Source: Limnephilus marmoratus
Taxonomy: Eukaryota; Arthropoda; Insecta; Trichoptera; Limnephilidae
Direction: 5' to 3'
Assembly: GCA_917880885.1 (NCBI GenBank)
Contig: OU862917.1
Location: 23,920,104-23,984,103 of the forward strand
DNA length: 64,000 nucleotides
Each line of letters opens with the position of its first letter. Within the stretch, counting starts at the first letter, position 1. The position numbers and the translations under genes are program-made. A model generated the notes under the pieces. The model was not told the origin of the DNA. It saw only the letters and a program-made list of their open reading frames with translations, and did not search any database. Shown here piece after piece: positions 9,034 through 19,746 of the stretch.

Positions 9034-9640
9034 AACCCTAACCTAACTTTACCTATTTAACCATATTTTTTAAATTTATCATCACTCACAATGACGTTTC
9101 TGAGGTGGTTTTGAGTTGGTTTAATTCTGAGTTGGTTTCATTCTGAGCTGGTTTCATTCTGAGTTGGCCGGTCACCATTCTATTTAGTGTCGCTGCGGCT
9201 ACGGTGGAATTTACACGTCTGTGAAGAGCGCTCAAATAACTTAACTTAAACCCGGCCACAATGGTTATACGTAGGTATATACTAAATTTCGTATATAAAC
9301 AACGTGTTTATGTATGAAACTTAGTATATAAACTATTTGATTATATTATCGGGTTAAAAAAAATTGTTTCTCAATTGTTATTATTTTTGGTTTTTTAAAT
9401 ATATATTCTTGTTATGTTGCAAGAAATTTATTGATCGCAGGAGAAACATGTTAATTTTCTTAATGTTTGATGATTGTATACTAATTTTATCATAAATAAC
9501 TGTTTAATTTTCATAAATAACGTATAAACTACCTATTTCCTTCATATGAAATACTAATAGATTTGCCTCAAAGAAATTTTTTTATTTTATTTTTTTTTTT
9601 TATTTCATATATTTTTTATTAGTAACAGATATTTGGGTTT
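9034..9640. other. Intronic spacer with a partial MITE arm
   Basis: Bases 9095-9165 hold four CTGAGxTGG units of the MITE described at 8687. The rest is AT-rich and unrecognised. Confidence 0.5.
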
Positions 9641-10150
9641 TTTTTGGCTACCACACTAGGCTAAGCCCGTGTTGTGGTAGTCGTACATTTAATATTTTAA
9701 CATTTCAAAAAATATTAAGAAATACTTAAAACTAAAGAGAAAAAAAAAGACCATATTTTAAAGAAAAGTAAAAATGAAAATTCAAATTCAAATTTTGAAA
9801 TACAAAAATTAATAATAAAAATTAAATGTTAAGAACTCAAGTGTTCTGTATAAATTAAAACATATAATTATATAAATCAAAATTAAAAACATATATAAAT
9901 TTAGTGAAAAACTAAGAGAAAAAAATAACAACATTTTAAAGTAAAATAGAAATACAAATGGAAATTAAAATTTTGAAATGCAAAAATTAATAATTAAAAT
10001 GTAGTGTTAGAACTCATGAATTCTTTAAAGTGCGTTCGTCCCCTTTCAAAAATCCAATGTTGTACACGTGTTATAAAAAGAGAATTAGAATTACTTGACT
10101 TTATGTCAGTACTCAGAGCATTATATATTTTAGGAGATATTTATACATTT
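9641..10150. repeat. Hairpin plus AT-rich direct duplication
   Basis: A GGCTACCACA ... TGTGGTAGTC hairpin at 9646-9684 is followed by two similar ~175-bp blocks (9690-9860 and 9865-10030). They share AACTAAGAGAAAAAAA-like, TTTTAAAG, TTTTGAAATxCAAAAATTA and GAACTCA motifs. Such duplicated non-coding tails are common in LINE 3' UTRs, but the parent is not identified. Confidence 0.5.
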
Positions 10151-10153
10151 TAA

Positions 10154-10890
10154 TTGATAGCGATCTGCAGGTGGTTCAAAACCGAGCTCTCAGAAATGTT
10201 TTTGGACTTCCATGGAACACCCATGTCAGAGACATCTATTCAGTTTCTGGTATTCTTCCAATCACAGTCCTCCCTAAACATGAAATCACAAGCACCATCC
10301 TACAAATTACTCAACGATCAACTTACACTAACATCAAGCCGCTTTACAATCAAGACATCCACACTCACAATACTCGAAATAGCAATAAAATCCGCATACC
10401 TCAAATACACACTACAAAATATGGGATAACATCTCTAAACTCTGAACTATGTTGCCTATACACTATATAATTCCCTACCAGATATGTACAGGGGAATCCA
10501 GCAAAATAAAAAAATTCAGAGTAATGCTTTAAAATAATATTATTTAAGTATGTTTAAGGATGAAACTAAGTAATTTTCTTGTCATGTTCAATTGTCTTGT
10601 TTCTTTTTCTCTTCTTTTCTTTTCCATTTAGTTGTAATCATCCATATCTGTATAACCTTGTTCCTTTTTTCTTTAATTGTTTTCTATTATTGATTGTTCT
10701 ACTCAACTTGTCTTTGATTTTTCGTCTATATTGTACGTGAAACTTATATTTTTAGTATCTAAATTCCTATGATAAATTTTAACTATTTCCTCCCACCCAT
10801 GAAATGTATGTTCCTCCTGTCCTAAAATGAGTTCTGTAACTATCGGGATTGCTTTAGCAAGTATTAAAAACAATTAAAAAAGAATAAAAA
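10154..10890 (+). pseudogene. LINE 3' end, CR1-like reverse transcriptase C-terminus
   Basis: The frame beginning near 10171 (VQNRALRNVFGLPWNTHVRD) matches the conserved segment after the RT domain of CR1-like LINEs (xQNRALRxIxGLPW, HNTRN, and a TTKYG motif). It is followed by a ~400-base AT-rich 3' UTR ending in A-rich repeats near 10890. The RT active site is absent because the copy is 5' truncated; frame changes occur near the end. Confidence 0.65.
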
Positions 10891-11365
10891 AATATTGACA
10901 AATGGAATACTAAAATGTACAATAATCTACATGGGTAAAATATACCCGGCCACTACGGCTGTGTTCTGTTTGGTCGCCACAACCGCCCCGGGTTTTAAGG
11001 TTTTTTAAAGAAATTTTTTTAACTCTCGAAACGGTGTTTTTAGTCAATAACACATAAAGGTATTTCGAATAAAAAATAGCAGGAATTTTTTTTCGAGGTA
11101 AATCAAAATTTATGAAACCTTTCCTGTCCAACATTTTTTCAATTTATTTTATTACTTAGACATGTTTTAGCTTACGACATTTAAGTACTCGTATATTATT
11201 AGTTAATATTTTCTTCTTCAAATTTTGCAAGCAAATACATGTTTTGGCGTCATTTTTAACTTAATGAGAACAAAAATAACTTTGTAAAAACAAGACAAAA
11301 ACTAATTTTGAATTTTTAAAATAACCATCTCAATTGATTTTCATGTTAATACTTTACATAACTAA
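10891..11365. other. Intronic AT-rich spacer
   Basis: No gene or repeat recognised. Confidence 0.5.
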
Positions 11366-11369
11366 ACAT

Positions 11370-11970
11370 CACGCCGTTTCTCCGCAGGGGTAGGCAGAGA
11401 TGATGGACCGCCAAACAACTCGATCTTGGCACACACTCCTTGCCTCGTTCATATTCATACATCGTCTCATACACGCTCTTCTATTATTCCGACCCTTTAC
11501 ATGGCCCGACTCAAGTACCTATCTGATTCACTTTGTCGTGCCATGTCTTCCTCGGGCATCCCCGACTTCTTCTACCATTCACATTTGCGTCATGTATTTT
11601 CCTTACACTCCTTTTCTAGTTCATTCGCTCTACATGCCTTAATCTTACTTTCTTAATCTTACTCATTATGCTTACATCAGCCTTGCATTCTTCGCGGATT
11701 GCCACATTTCTCACACGATCGTACATGGTTTTACCACACATACGCCTCAGAGATCTCATTTCTACAGCATTCAGTCTACTTTCATCCTTCCTCTGCCAGT
11801 TCCATGCCTCACTGCCCGACATCAGGGTAGGTACCAGCAGTCCGTTATGGACTGCTAACTTCGCTTCTTTGGACAGTTTTTTATTGGCGCCAACGGCGTT
11901 CAGTCCTCCATTAATAGAGTTGCCTGCATTTACTCTTCTTTCGATATCTCTATCAGCCTTCCCATCTCAT
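11370..11970 (-). pseudogene. LINE X 3' end, non-LTR RT C-terminus (RTE-like)
   Basis: Reading the minus strand from ~11970: KADRDIERRVNAGNSINGG, LSKEAKLAVHNG, SGSEAWNWQRKDESRLNAVE, MRSLRRMCGKT. This is the region downstream of YADD in RTE-like LINEs of insects. The 3' end is the block CTGCGGAGAAACGGCGTGAT (11370-11395). No RT catalytic motifs remain; there are frame shifts after residue ~70 of the conserved segment. A second copy on + lies at 15775-16840. Confidence 0.75.
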
Positions 11971-12199
11971 CCACCTATTAATTACTTTAATACTTCTATT
12001 AATATTTTCATTTACAATAATTTATTTTGTTATTTAGATCTCCTACTATTTTGTTTATTTTAAAAGTTTTTATTACATACGTGTAAATTTTACACTTATG
12101 TAATAAAAACTTTCAAATAATTTTTATATTTCATTTTATATAATTGTTTTTTTTTTTTTAATTATATTTTTAAGTAATTAATCACCTCTCCCTTCATAT

Positions 12200-12340
12200 T
12201 TTGTCCGTAGTTCTCATTTGTCTATACTTGTTTGTCTTTTCTCTTTTGACTCCTCCCGACGAAGAAAATTTTGTTTTCGACACATGTTGATGATATTGAT
12301 ATGTAGTGGTGTTTTCACAAAGTTATTGGTTTTCATTTAT
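12200..12340 (+). repeat. Penelope-like 3' end with degenerate hammerhead-like fold
   Basis: Pyrimidine-rich leader, then CCGACGA (core, U to C), an extra A, helix II GAAAA/TTTTC (12264-12278), GACA (GAAA with one change), helix III-like ACATGT and a short helix I. The box AGTGGTGTTTTCACAAAGTT follows at 12306, as downstream of the copies at 7522, 46649 and 47680. It is decayed, so cleavage is unlikely. Confidence 0.4.
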
Positions 12341-12662
12341 TTAATATTTTATATTTAAAAAAAAAAAAAACAATTGAAAAATTGTAGGAAATCTAAAACG
12401 CAAACAGCCTTTCTAATAAAATAAATAAAAACACTCTATAATAATATAGTACTTACAACACTTTATAGTAAATACGAATCTTATAAAATAATTTTTCTAA
12501 AATAAACTCATCATAATTTTAAAAAACATCCCAGGTTTTGAATGGTTTGTTTGACAAAGCAGGGTTTGTCTAGCGGGTATGTGTAATTATTCTAACACAT
12601 TTCTTTCCATGTTCTGCTGTTATAAATACAGGTTCAAACTTGTCTATATTGCGTTCACTTAA

Positions 12663-13085
12663 GGGCCCGCAACCCGAATTTCTACCGATTTCCTACATAT
12701 TTCCCTTAAACACGGTAAGTTTTAAAGCTCTTAAAAAATAGATGTTATTCTTGAAGATAATATCTAAACATTGCCCGCGCCGAAACGCAAATTATATAAA
12801 ATTCCCTGGATAGAAAAAAATCGCACGGTATCCTCCAAAAATTATTATAAACACGTTTGTTTCAGTTATTTTACAAGTTATACATATGAAAAAATTCACA
12901 GTGTTTCTTTACATGCTGTTTGAGATAATGCCCGTGAGATTTTTGCTTTTGCTCTATTTTAAACGAGTCGTGTTTTATTAAACATTTTCGCATCGATTTT
13001 GTCGCTGTAAATGTTAGCGCTCTCCTTTAACATTCGTTATTTCGCATCTCCCCATCTTCTTCTTTTCGAGCCCGGTTGCAGAGCC
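12663..13085 (+). mobile_element. piggyBac-like TTAA MITE, copy 1
   Basis: 423 bp flanked by TTAA at 12659-12662 and 13086-13089. Imperfect terminal inverted repeats: GGGCCCGCAACCCG at the left and CCGGTTGCAGAGCC at the right. Non-coding. Homologous copies: 22300-22949 (inverted, interrupted) and 39769-40175. TTAA specificity is the hallmark of piggyBac transposases, which would have to act in trans. Confidence 0.8.
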
Positions 13086-13097
13086 TTAACATGCCTC

Positions 13098-13245
13098 GTA
13101 CTGAACACGGGTTTGGGAAGGGAATTGGCGTTACAAACCCGTGCACAGTAGGATGCCGCTTGCCTTCTACTAGACACGGGTTTGGTGGATAAATGGCGTT
13201 ACAAACCCGTGTTGATTTCGAGGCATGGTTGCCTCATATTGAACA
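13098..13245. repeat. Two tandem hairpins
   Basis: CACGGGTTTG ... CAAACCCGTG occurs twice, at ~13107-13142 and ~13178-13219. Each gives a 10-bp stem around a loop ending in TGGCGTTA. A GAGGCATGGTTGCCTC hairpin follows at 13220-13236. No parent element is recognised. Confidence 0.65.
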
Positions 13246-13860
13246 CGGAAAAGGAAATACGCTGCCGGAGTGGGGTATTCGCTAATTCCGAGTAATATTC
13301 GACAACAAGCAAATGGGTACTACCTGAAGTTTATATTATTAATCCTTTAAAAAACTTTATCATTTAAAGCAAGCACATCTTCTTAGTCGATTGCATAAAA
13401 CTTAACCTTTAAACTATTGCTTAGATCTATCAAAATAGATAGTTCTCATTTCCTCAAAAAGCGCCAAACAGTTGTAAAACTTCGCTGCAGGGGTTGATCA
13501 GAGTCAAAGCGATTTCTTTTGTGCTAGAGGCAAAGTACTATGTAGAACAGGAAGTTGCATTGCAGTAAAACGGGAATGTCAAGACCAAAGCATTGTCAAG
13601 ATCAAAGGAAACGATCGCCCTAAGGGTTGGCTAGATAGGTACAATAGCACTCCCGGCACTTGTAGTTAGAATTAAGTTTTCGTCTCTAATAAGGCCATCG
13701 CTGATTAAACACTCAGACGTAGTTCTTTCTCTTAATATAAAATATAATCAAATTACAAAAGTATGGATATACCTAAATTTCATGTTCCTTTTACGCAACA
13801 ATTTCATGTTTGTTCTATGACAACCTTCTATTCACTGAAGGAAATATTCATTTATTTATA
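13246..13860. other. Intronic spacer
   Basis: No gene or repeat recognised. Confidence 0.5.
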
Positions 13861-14316
13861 ACTAGCTGGTCCCCTGCATGCATTGCTATGCCATTTAATA
13901 AAGAAATTGTTTCTCCCTGAGTGTCTTTTCCATTTCGTCCCGTTCCCCTTCCGACTCCCCTTCTTCTCCTGCTTCCTCTTCCACTCTCGCGTTCCCACTC
14001 CGTAACCTCCACCTTCCCTCTTCCCACTCCACTCCCCCCCCTTCCCTCGTCCCACGAACCCCCCTCCGAGTTCCCCTCCCCCCTCCCAGGTCCTCTCCCC
14101 CTCTCAGGTTCCCCTCCTCCTCTCCCTCCCTCCCGCTTTCCATAGTAATAGCAGCTTCCTCGCGTGCCACCTATAGCAATTTTTAGACAAATTTCATAAT
14201 GCCAGAGCTCACCAAAAGTTTTATAAAAACCTTGTCCTGACAATAACGAACACACAAAAAAAGAATTATCCAATTTGGTGCAATCGTTCGAAAGTTATGC
14301 GCTTAGCAACACATTA
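13861..14316 (-). mobile_element. Non-autonomous Helitron-like element H1
   Basis: On the minus strand it starts AATGTGTTGCTAAGCGCATA (14316), passes a GTTCGTTATTGTCAGGACAA block and a long purine-rich tract. It ends at 13861 with a short hairpin (GCAT ... ATGC) followed ~10 nt later by CTAG. The 3' hairpin plus CTRR end and absence of TIRs or TSD are Helitron features. The long open frames here are low-complexity artefacts of the GA-rich tract. Relatives: ~23180-23441, 29097-29577, 58951-59241. Confidence 0.7.
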
Positions 14317-15110
14317 CAATTACTCAAGTGGCTGCCGCCAGTGTTGATACACATTTGTGCCCGTTTTATCGCATTTTCCATGACTTTCCGCAAGATTTCC
14401 GGTGATAACTGTTCGCATTCCTGTCAAATATTCTCCTTAAGGGCTGCGATTATTGGAGGCTTGTTGGCATAAACGCGCGACTTCAAATAGCCCCAAAGAA
14501 AGAAGTCTGGAATGGTTAAATCGGGCGGTCTTGCTGGCCATACCAAATCGCCAAAACGAGAGATTACGCGACCAGGAAACGTTTCCTTCACAATATCAAT
14601 TGGTGCTCGTGCTGTGTATGCGGTTGCACCGTCATGTTGAAAACACATGTTCACCAAGCCCCGCTCATTCAAATTCCAGAAGTAAGAAGTCGTTTATCAT
14701 GGCCTTATAGCGTTCGCCGGTAACAGTGACCGTAATGCCAATGGCGTCCTCAAAAAATACGGCCCGATCACTCCTCCCGCGTCAACGCCGCACCACACAG
14801 TGGCTTTGAGTGGATGTAATGGCTTTTCGTGTATCAAACGCGGATTTTCAGTGCCCCAGAAATTAATATTATGCTTATTGGCGTAACCGTTTAAGTGGAA
14901 ATGCGCCTCGTCGCTCATGGTGACTTTCGACACAAAATCGCTAAAAGGGTTTAAGCTTAAATCGACACAATTACTCCACGCTCTTGCGGAGTCTATTTGT
15001 ATTCTGCAGCTGTCTAGTTCACAAATGTCAAATATGATTGACGTACGACGCCATTTCCAAAAATTATAACATCTTCCGATAGGGTGATTAATTTTGCGCC
15101 ACCTTGTAGA
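14317..15110 (-). mobile_element. Decayed Tc1/mariner-type transposon
   Basis: Minus strand, C-terminal two thirds of a transposase of the same type as 5611-6509. From 14933: MSDEAHFHLNGYANKHNINF (first Asp), TVWCGVDAGG, then after a frameshift QHDGATAYTA (second Asp), WPARPPDLT (third Asp, spacing 36), FFLWGYLKSRVYANKP, ending RAQMCINTGGSH. At least one frameshift (~14730) and a stop break it. Its 3' end abuts Helitron H1; the N-terminal helix-turn-helix is missing or unreadable. Confidence 0.75.
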
Positions 15111-15145
15111 TTAACGGCCCAAGTGCCATTTACATACCTCCAGTC

Positions 15146-15545
15146 TTTGAAGTGAAACTTCCTTAGTCCCGTTAGAGTGATTTGAAATTCGGATGAAATG
15201 GAAATGACGCACTACGGCACCTACGTACCATCAAACTGCGTTCAAGGCTCCTATTGGTTGAGATTTAAAAAGGAAACGACGATAGGTCTGCGCTCATTGG
15301 CCGCTTTGTTTTTTTACGGGTCGTCGGAATATAATGCATAAATTCGCGCCTCGCCGAGCGCGTCCCTACACCATAGCGCAGCGGTATAGTGCGTCGTAAA
15401 TCTCAGCGGTCAGAGAAATCCAGGGAACGTAAGAAATCCAAAAAATAAACCCAATACCCAATATTCAAACCACTTTAAAATAAACAGGCAAAATAAAGCG
15501 ACATCTAGCGACTATTACTTCTATCACACACCATTTTTTTTATAC
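15146..15545 (+). mobile_element. SINE/MITE family B, copy 1
   Basis: Begins TTGAAGTGAAACTTCC at 15157 and ends in the CTTCTATCACACACC block before a T run. An internal A-box TAGCGCAGCGGTA (15373) and a weak B-box region with AGAGAAATCCAG give a tRNA-like core. Other copies (38813-39180, 41216-41555, split 43496/44640) carry a clear GGTTCGAATxC B-box. The ends show an 11-bp inverted match GAAGTGAAACT / AGTTTCACTTC in the better copies, unusual for a SINE. Confidence 0.65.
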
Positions 15546-16028
15546 AGCCATAGTACAGTATAGAAAGAAGAAAGAAAGGAAAAGTCTAAGAATACATAAG
15601 TAAACAAAATAAAAATAATATACATTAGTACAAAGTAAAAGCAGTAAAGAAGAAACAAAAACGAAAAACTTGTTATGCAGTGACCTCTTTAAAATGTGTA
15701 TTGCTGAAATATATAATATGAAACTGTAGCTAATTTAAACTGTATTATTATTACAATATCTTTGTTTATATTGCGTACAATGGCACTGAGGCAGGGAACT
15801 GACAGTGGAAGGATGAAAGTAGACTGGATGCCGTAGAAATGAGATGCCTGAGGTATGTGTGTGGTAGAACCATGCATGATCGTGTGCGAAATATGAAGAT
15901 CCGCAAAGAATGCAACACTGATGTAAGCGTAATGGGTAAGATTAAGAAAGGGACACGCAGATGATTTGGGCATACATAGAAAGGAGTGAAAGGAGAATAA
16001 ATGACGCAAATATAAATGGTAGAAGAAG

Positions 16029-16285
16029 ACTTCCCAGGTTGAGATGGGCTGGGAATGTACAGAGAATGCTGGATACACATTCTAAAAAGAATTTTCACTG
16101 GACACCCAGGTGGAAAGAGAAAAGTGGGAAGACCTAGACTGAGATGGGAAGACGAGGTAAGCGGGGATGTAGAACAGCTTCTCCAGGTAACAAACTAGAA
16201 GTCAGCCGCTGAGGACAGGAGGAGTTGGAGGCGAATGTTGCAGGAGACCAAGGCTCGATATGGGCTGTAGCGCTATCGGAGAGAG
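16029..16285 (+). mobile_element. LINE Y 3' fragment inserted in LINE X, TSD AGAAGAAG
   Basis: Frames give LRWAGNVQRM, then KRKVGRPRLRWEDEV and WRRMLQETKARYGL, the C-terminal tail of a second RTE-like LINE, ending shortly after a stop with a GAGAGAG tail. AGAAGAAG occurs at 16021-16028 and 16286-16293, and LINE X sequence resumes directly on both sides. Confidence 0.7.
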
Positions 16286-16351
16286 AGAAGAAGTCGGAGA
16301 CGCTCGAAGAAGACATGGCACGAACAAATGAATCAGATACTTGAGTCAGAT

Positions 16352-16700
16352 CGTGTTTGATCGCATTTGGGAGGCGGGAATGGGTACCGCCGCCCCGGGA
16401 ACCTTTATTGGATAACCAACACCTCTGCCATAGGTCACCCCAAGTGGTTCGCTGCGTTTGGTGATTTAGCAGGGGTGCCCGGGTTGATGGGGTGAGGTTT
16501 GTCTAGGTCTTGGAGGCGGATGACCAGGACACACTGAAACCCAAATTCCTACCCACACCTAAAACCCTTTTCCTTCCCAGAACTCTCCTATCCTTCCTTT
16601 CCTTAAAAAAACCCTCTACGCAGCATCCCCAAAGATGTCATAGGCCCTGAGGGAAATTATTTTCCTCATGGCCTCCTGTGTGGAGCTCATGTAAAAAAAA
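16352..16700 (+). mobile_element. GGAGGCGG-family retroposon (full length)
   Basis: Most complete simple copy: GGGAGGCGGGAATGGGTACC head, GGTCACCCCAAGTGG, CGTTTGGTGATTTAGCAGGG, CAGGACACACTGAAACCC-like block, AAACCCTCTACGCAGCATCC, GGCCTCCTGTGTGGAGCT end and an A run. It is inserted in LINE X, whose sequence resumes at GTATCAGAATAATG. Confidence 0.75.
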
Positions 16701-16840
16701 GTATCAGAATAATGTAAGACTATGTATAAGACGATGTATGAATTCGAATGAGGCAAGGAGTGTGCCCAAATACGAGCTGTTTGGTGGTCCGTCCTCTCTG
16801 CGAGGTACGGCGTGATGGTTAATCGCGCTAATGACTATGT

Positions 16841-17898
16841 TATTCGAATATTATTATTTACCTTCTAGGAATTAATAACTTTATTAAATTAAAATAGATA
16901 TGTTTTTATTTTTAAATATAAGAACATAATAATTTATTTCACTTCGCATTACTTTGGGCCTATATTAAAAAACCTTTTTCAATCATATGAATCATAATAA
17001 AATCCTTCGTTATAAATTTTAATCGTAGGTAAATACTTACATTTTTAATATTGAATGCTCCAAAATTAAATTTAAACTGTTAATTTCTAAACGTAAAGTA
17101 CTTTTTTCCATTATTATTATTAACGAGCATGTTTTTCTGAGACAATAAATGATGGAAAATATTTTTAATTATTACAGCTAAGTGGTGTTCTACACGTGTG
17201 GGTACTTTTTGTGCCAAGTAAAAACGCGTTACTGAGAACCTTCAGTAAAAATATTAAATTCCCTTGCTCGTGAATATTTTATGCTGTTATGTCTACTAAT
17301 TAAAAACCTGAATCCGCCCAAGGAGCAACACTTCATCGGAAAACTAAATGATTTATATTGTGAGAAAAATAGGAAACTGAACCCATTTTCCGAAAATTCA
17401 AAAAATAAAATGATTACATCCCCAATTCTCATCGTGCTAGTTACGAAAATTCCTGCCGCGGGCGAGTGGTCAAAGTCTTTCTAGCATTTAAAGTTTGCTG
17501 GATTTTGAATTTTATAACCTTTATTATACGACGGACTGGCTCTGTTTAAAATGCCCAGAGCGAATTGGCTGTTGTCAGCTATTGAGGTCGGTATTGAGGA
17601 TTGCTTTGAGTTTGAAATACGATAGTGGAAGGAGAAAGAATGAATCTCAGTTTTCAGGAACAGAAACGTTTTATTTATTAGTCTTTACCAAAATATTGTT
17701 AATAATATTATTGCACAATATTAAATATATTAATAATCGTGGTCGCCCAATGGTAATTATTTATTTTTTTTGTATTTTTAAGCAAAATTTAAAAAAAATA
17801 GCACTGGTTGGGCGTACAAAGATGGCTGCGGCAAATTTCTCCTTCGCAAAGCGGGTGCGTGTGCGTGTGCCAAAATTAAATAAGGTTCACTAAATAAC
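16841..17898. other. Intronic AT-rich stretch
   Basis: No gene is recognised. The short open frames at 17229-17893 have no family resemblance. Confidence 0.5.
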
Positions 17899-17911
17899 TG
17901 CCCAAAATAAG

Positions 17912-19746
17912 AGAGCTTGCTAGCTAGAGACCTTGCCCAAGAGGATTTTAATTTTAGAGTCACTAAAGCGGAAATTGAGGTTATAATAAAGGGATTGGGT
18001 CCTAAGAAGGCACCAGGGCATGATAGGCTCAATGGCGTGATTGCGAAGCAAGTCTGGGTTCACGCCAAGGAAGAACTCTTCCAGGTGATGGACACATGCC
18101 TGAGGAGGGGAGTTTTCCCCTCCGAGTGGAAGCGTGGCGTGCTCCGGATCATACCTAAGGGGAACGGGAAACCACTCACTGATATAAAGGCGTATCGACC
18201 GATTACCCTCCTCCCTGTACTTGGCAAGATTTTGGAGAAATTGATACGGGAGCGACTGCGAAAAACTTTGTCACCGGCCAGTGACCTACAATTTGGTTTC
18301 ATCCCCGGTAGATCGACGGTGCACGCCCTGTCGTATGTGCTTGATCGGGTGAAGGCTTGTACAAAGAGGTATGTAGTAGCAATTTTCCTCGATATAACTG
18401 GTGCCTTCGATCACGCGTGGTGGGCAATGATGCGTACTAAGGTTAAAACCAGGCAGATTTCCAAACTTCTGTTCAAGTGCATTGACGACTACCTCTCCGA
18501 CCGCACAATTACGATCAGCTTTGGTGACTACTTGATTGAGAGGGAAGCTGATATTGGATGCCCGCAGGGATCCATTCTTGGACCTGACCTGTGGAACATT
18601 AACTTTGACGACTCCTCCAGGCTACCCTTGCCTGAAGGTTGCATCTCTGTCGATTACGCTGATGATAAGACGTACTTGGTCTCTGGGGACAGTAGAAAGG
18701 AAGTTGAGAGAAAAGGCAGTGAAGGTTTGAACATGTTCCTCGATTGGGGAAAGAGAAATAAGATGACATTCGCTCCCCATAAGACCCAGGGACTCCTGAT
18801 GAAGGGCTTTCTCAGTAGAAAAAGAAATCCTGTCATCAAAATGGGAGATTCTTCTGTCCAATTTCGTGAAACGGTTAAATACTTAGGTGTCACTCTAGAT
18901 CGATCGTCCTCCTTTCTGGCTCACGTCAAGGATGTATCTGGTAAGGCTCAGGCCCTGTTCTTGAAGCTTAGGAGACTCTCCACAGCTGAGTGGGGACTGC
19001 GTAACCTAGCTTTGCGCATCCTTTACAGATGCGTATATGTGTCGCAGGTTTCGTATGCAGCGTCTGTCTGGGAGCATCGCTTGGGTAACTCGCTCATACT
19101 CTTGGCTCTCAAGCGGGGCCAACGAACTCCTTTACTGGCACTATCCGGGGCGTATAGAACCGTAGCTTCGGACGCTTTGCCTGTATTGGCCGGCATTTTG
19201 CCAATTGATCTAGAAATCAGGGAAGTGCTTACTAAGCAGAGATTAACCAGAGGAACCCCCGCCACTCACCTAGGAGTTATTCTAACTCCGGGCGGGCCGG
19301 GGACCCTCCCTGGGCTGCTTCGTCAAATGAGAGACCTGTCACTCCAAGAGTGGCAGGCTAGGTGGGATAGGTCGAATTTGGGAAGATGGACTTTCTCCTT
19401 CTTCCCATCAGTTAAATTCAGAATGGATGCGGTCTTCCTCAAGTTAGACCACCACATAACTCAGTTACTCTCTGGCCATGGGGAATTCAGGGGGAGACTA
19501 CACTCCCTCTCTCTTTCCCCTCACCCCAACTGTGCCTGTGGGAGCACAAACCAATCGGCCGAGCATATCTTGTGGCAGTGTGAGATAATGACGGATGCTA
19601 GAGGTCAAATGTTAGATGGTTTGGATGTACCCATCAGAGCAGTTTGGAACTCCGATCTGGTCTCGAACAAGACGAATTTTGAGTGCCTGAGGAATTTTAC
19701 AAGAATTTGGGTGGAGAGATGGCCTGATCTTAAAGTCGTCGATTAG
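17912..19746 (+). CDS. R1-clade reverse transcriptase (N-terminus lost)
   Basis: An open frame of about 610 codons without stops. It copies RNA into DNA at a nicked target. RT motifs in order (numbering from 17917): KKAPGHDRLNG (~30), FPSEWK, YRPITLLPVLGKILEKLI (~78), QFGFIPGRST (~122), catalytic Asp in FLDITGAFD (159), GCPQGSILGPDLWN (~213), YADD (247-250). A C-terminal zinc-binding CACGSTNQSAEHILWQC (C-x-C-x7-H-x4-C) lies near 539-555. This layout, with CCHC after the RT, is that of the R1/LOA-type LINEs. ORF1, the endonuclease and any ATG are gone by 5' truncation, so it is not expressible by itself. The open frame and clean TSD suggest a fairly recent insertion. Confidence 0.85.

Larger units (their letters stand above)
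15775..16840 (+). pseudogene. LINE X 3' end with two later insertions
   Basis: Plus-strand copy of the LINE at 11370-11970. DESRLDAVEMRCLRYVCGRT is readable near 15815 with many frame breaks. It continues after an inserted LINE Y fragment (16029-16285) and again after a GGAGGCGG retroposon (16352-16700). It ends with the TACGGCGTGATGG block (~16812-16824). Comparison with the uninterrupted minus copy shows that both insertions are secondary. Confidence 0.7.

Noticed and set aside
11668..12063. 131-residue forward frame rich in Leu/Ser/Pro
   Set aside because: Antisense of the LINE X reverse-transcriptase C-terminus, which reads convincingly on the minus strand.
13848..14273. Long open frames on both strands in a G/A-rich tract
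   Set aside because: Low-complexity Gly/Arg/Glu or Pro/Leu/Ser peptides inside a Helitron-like element; same for 29215-29589 and 59003-59292.
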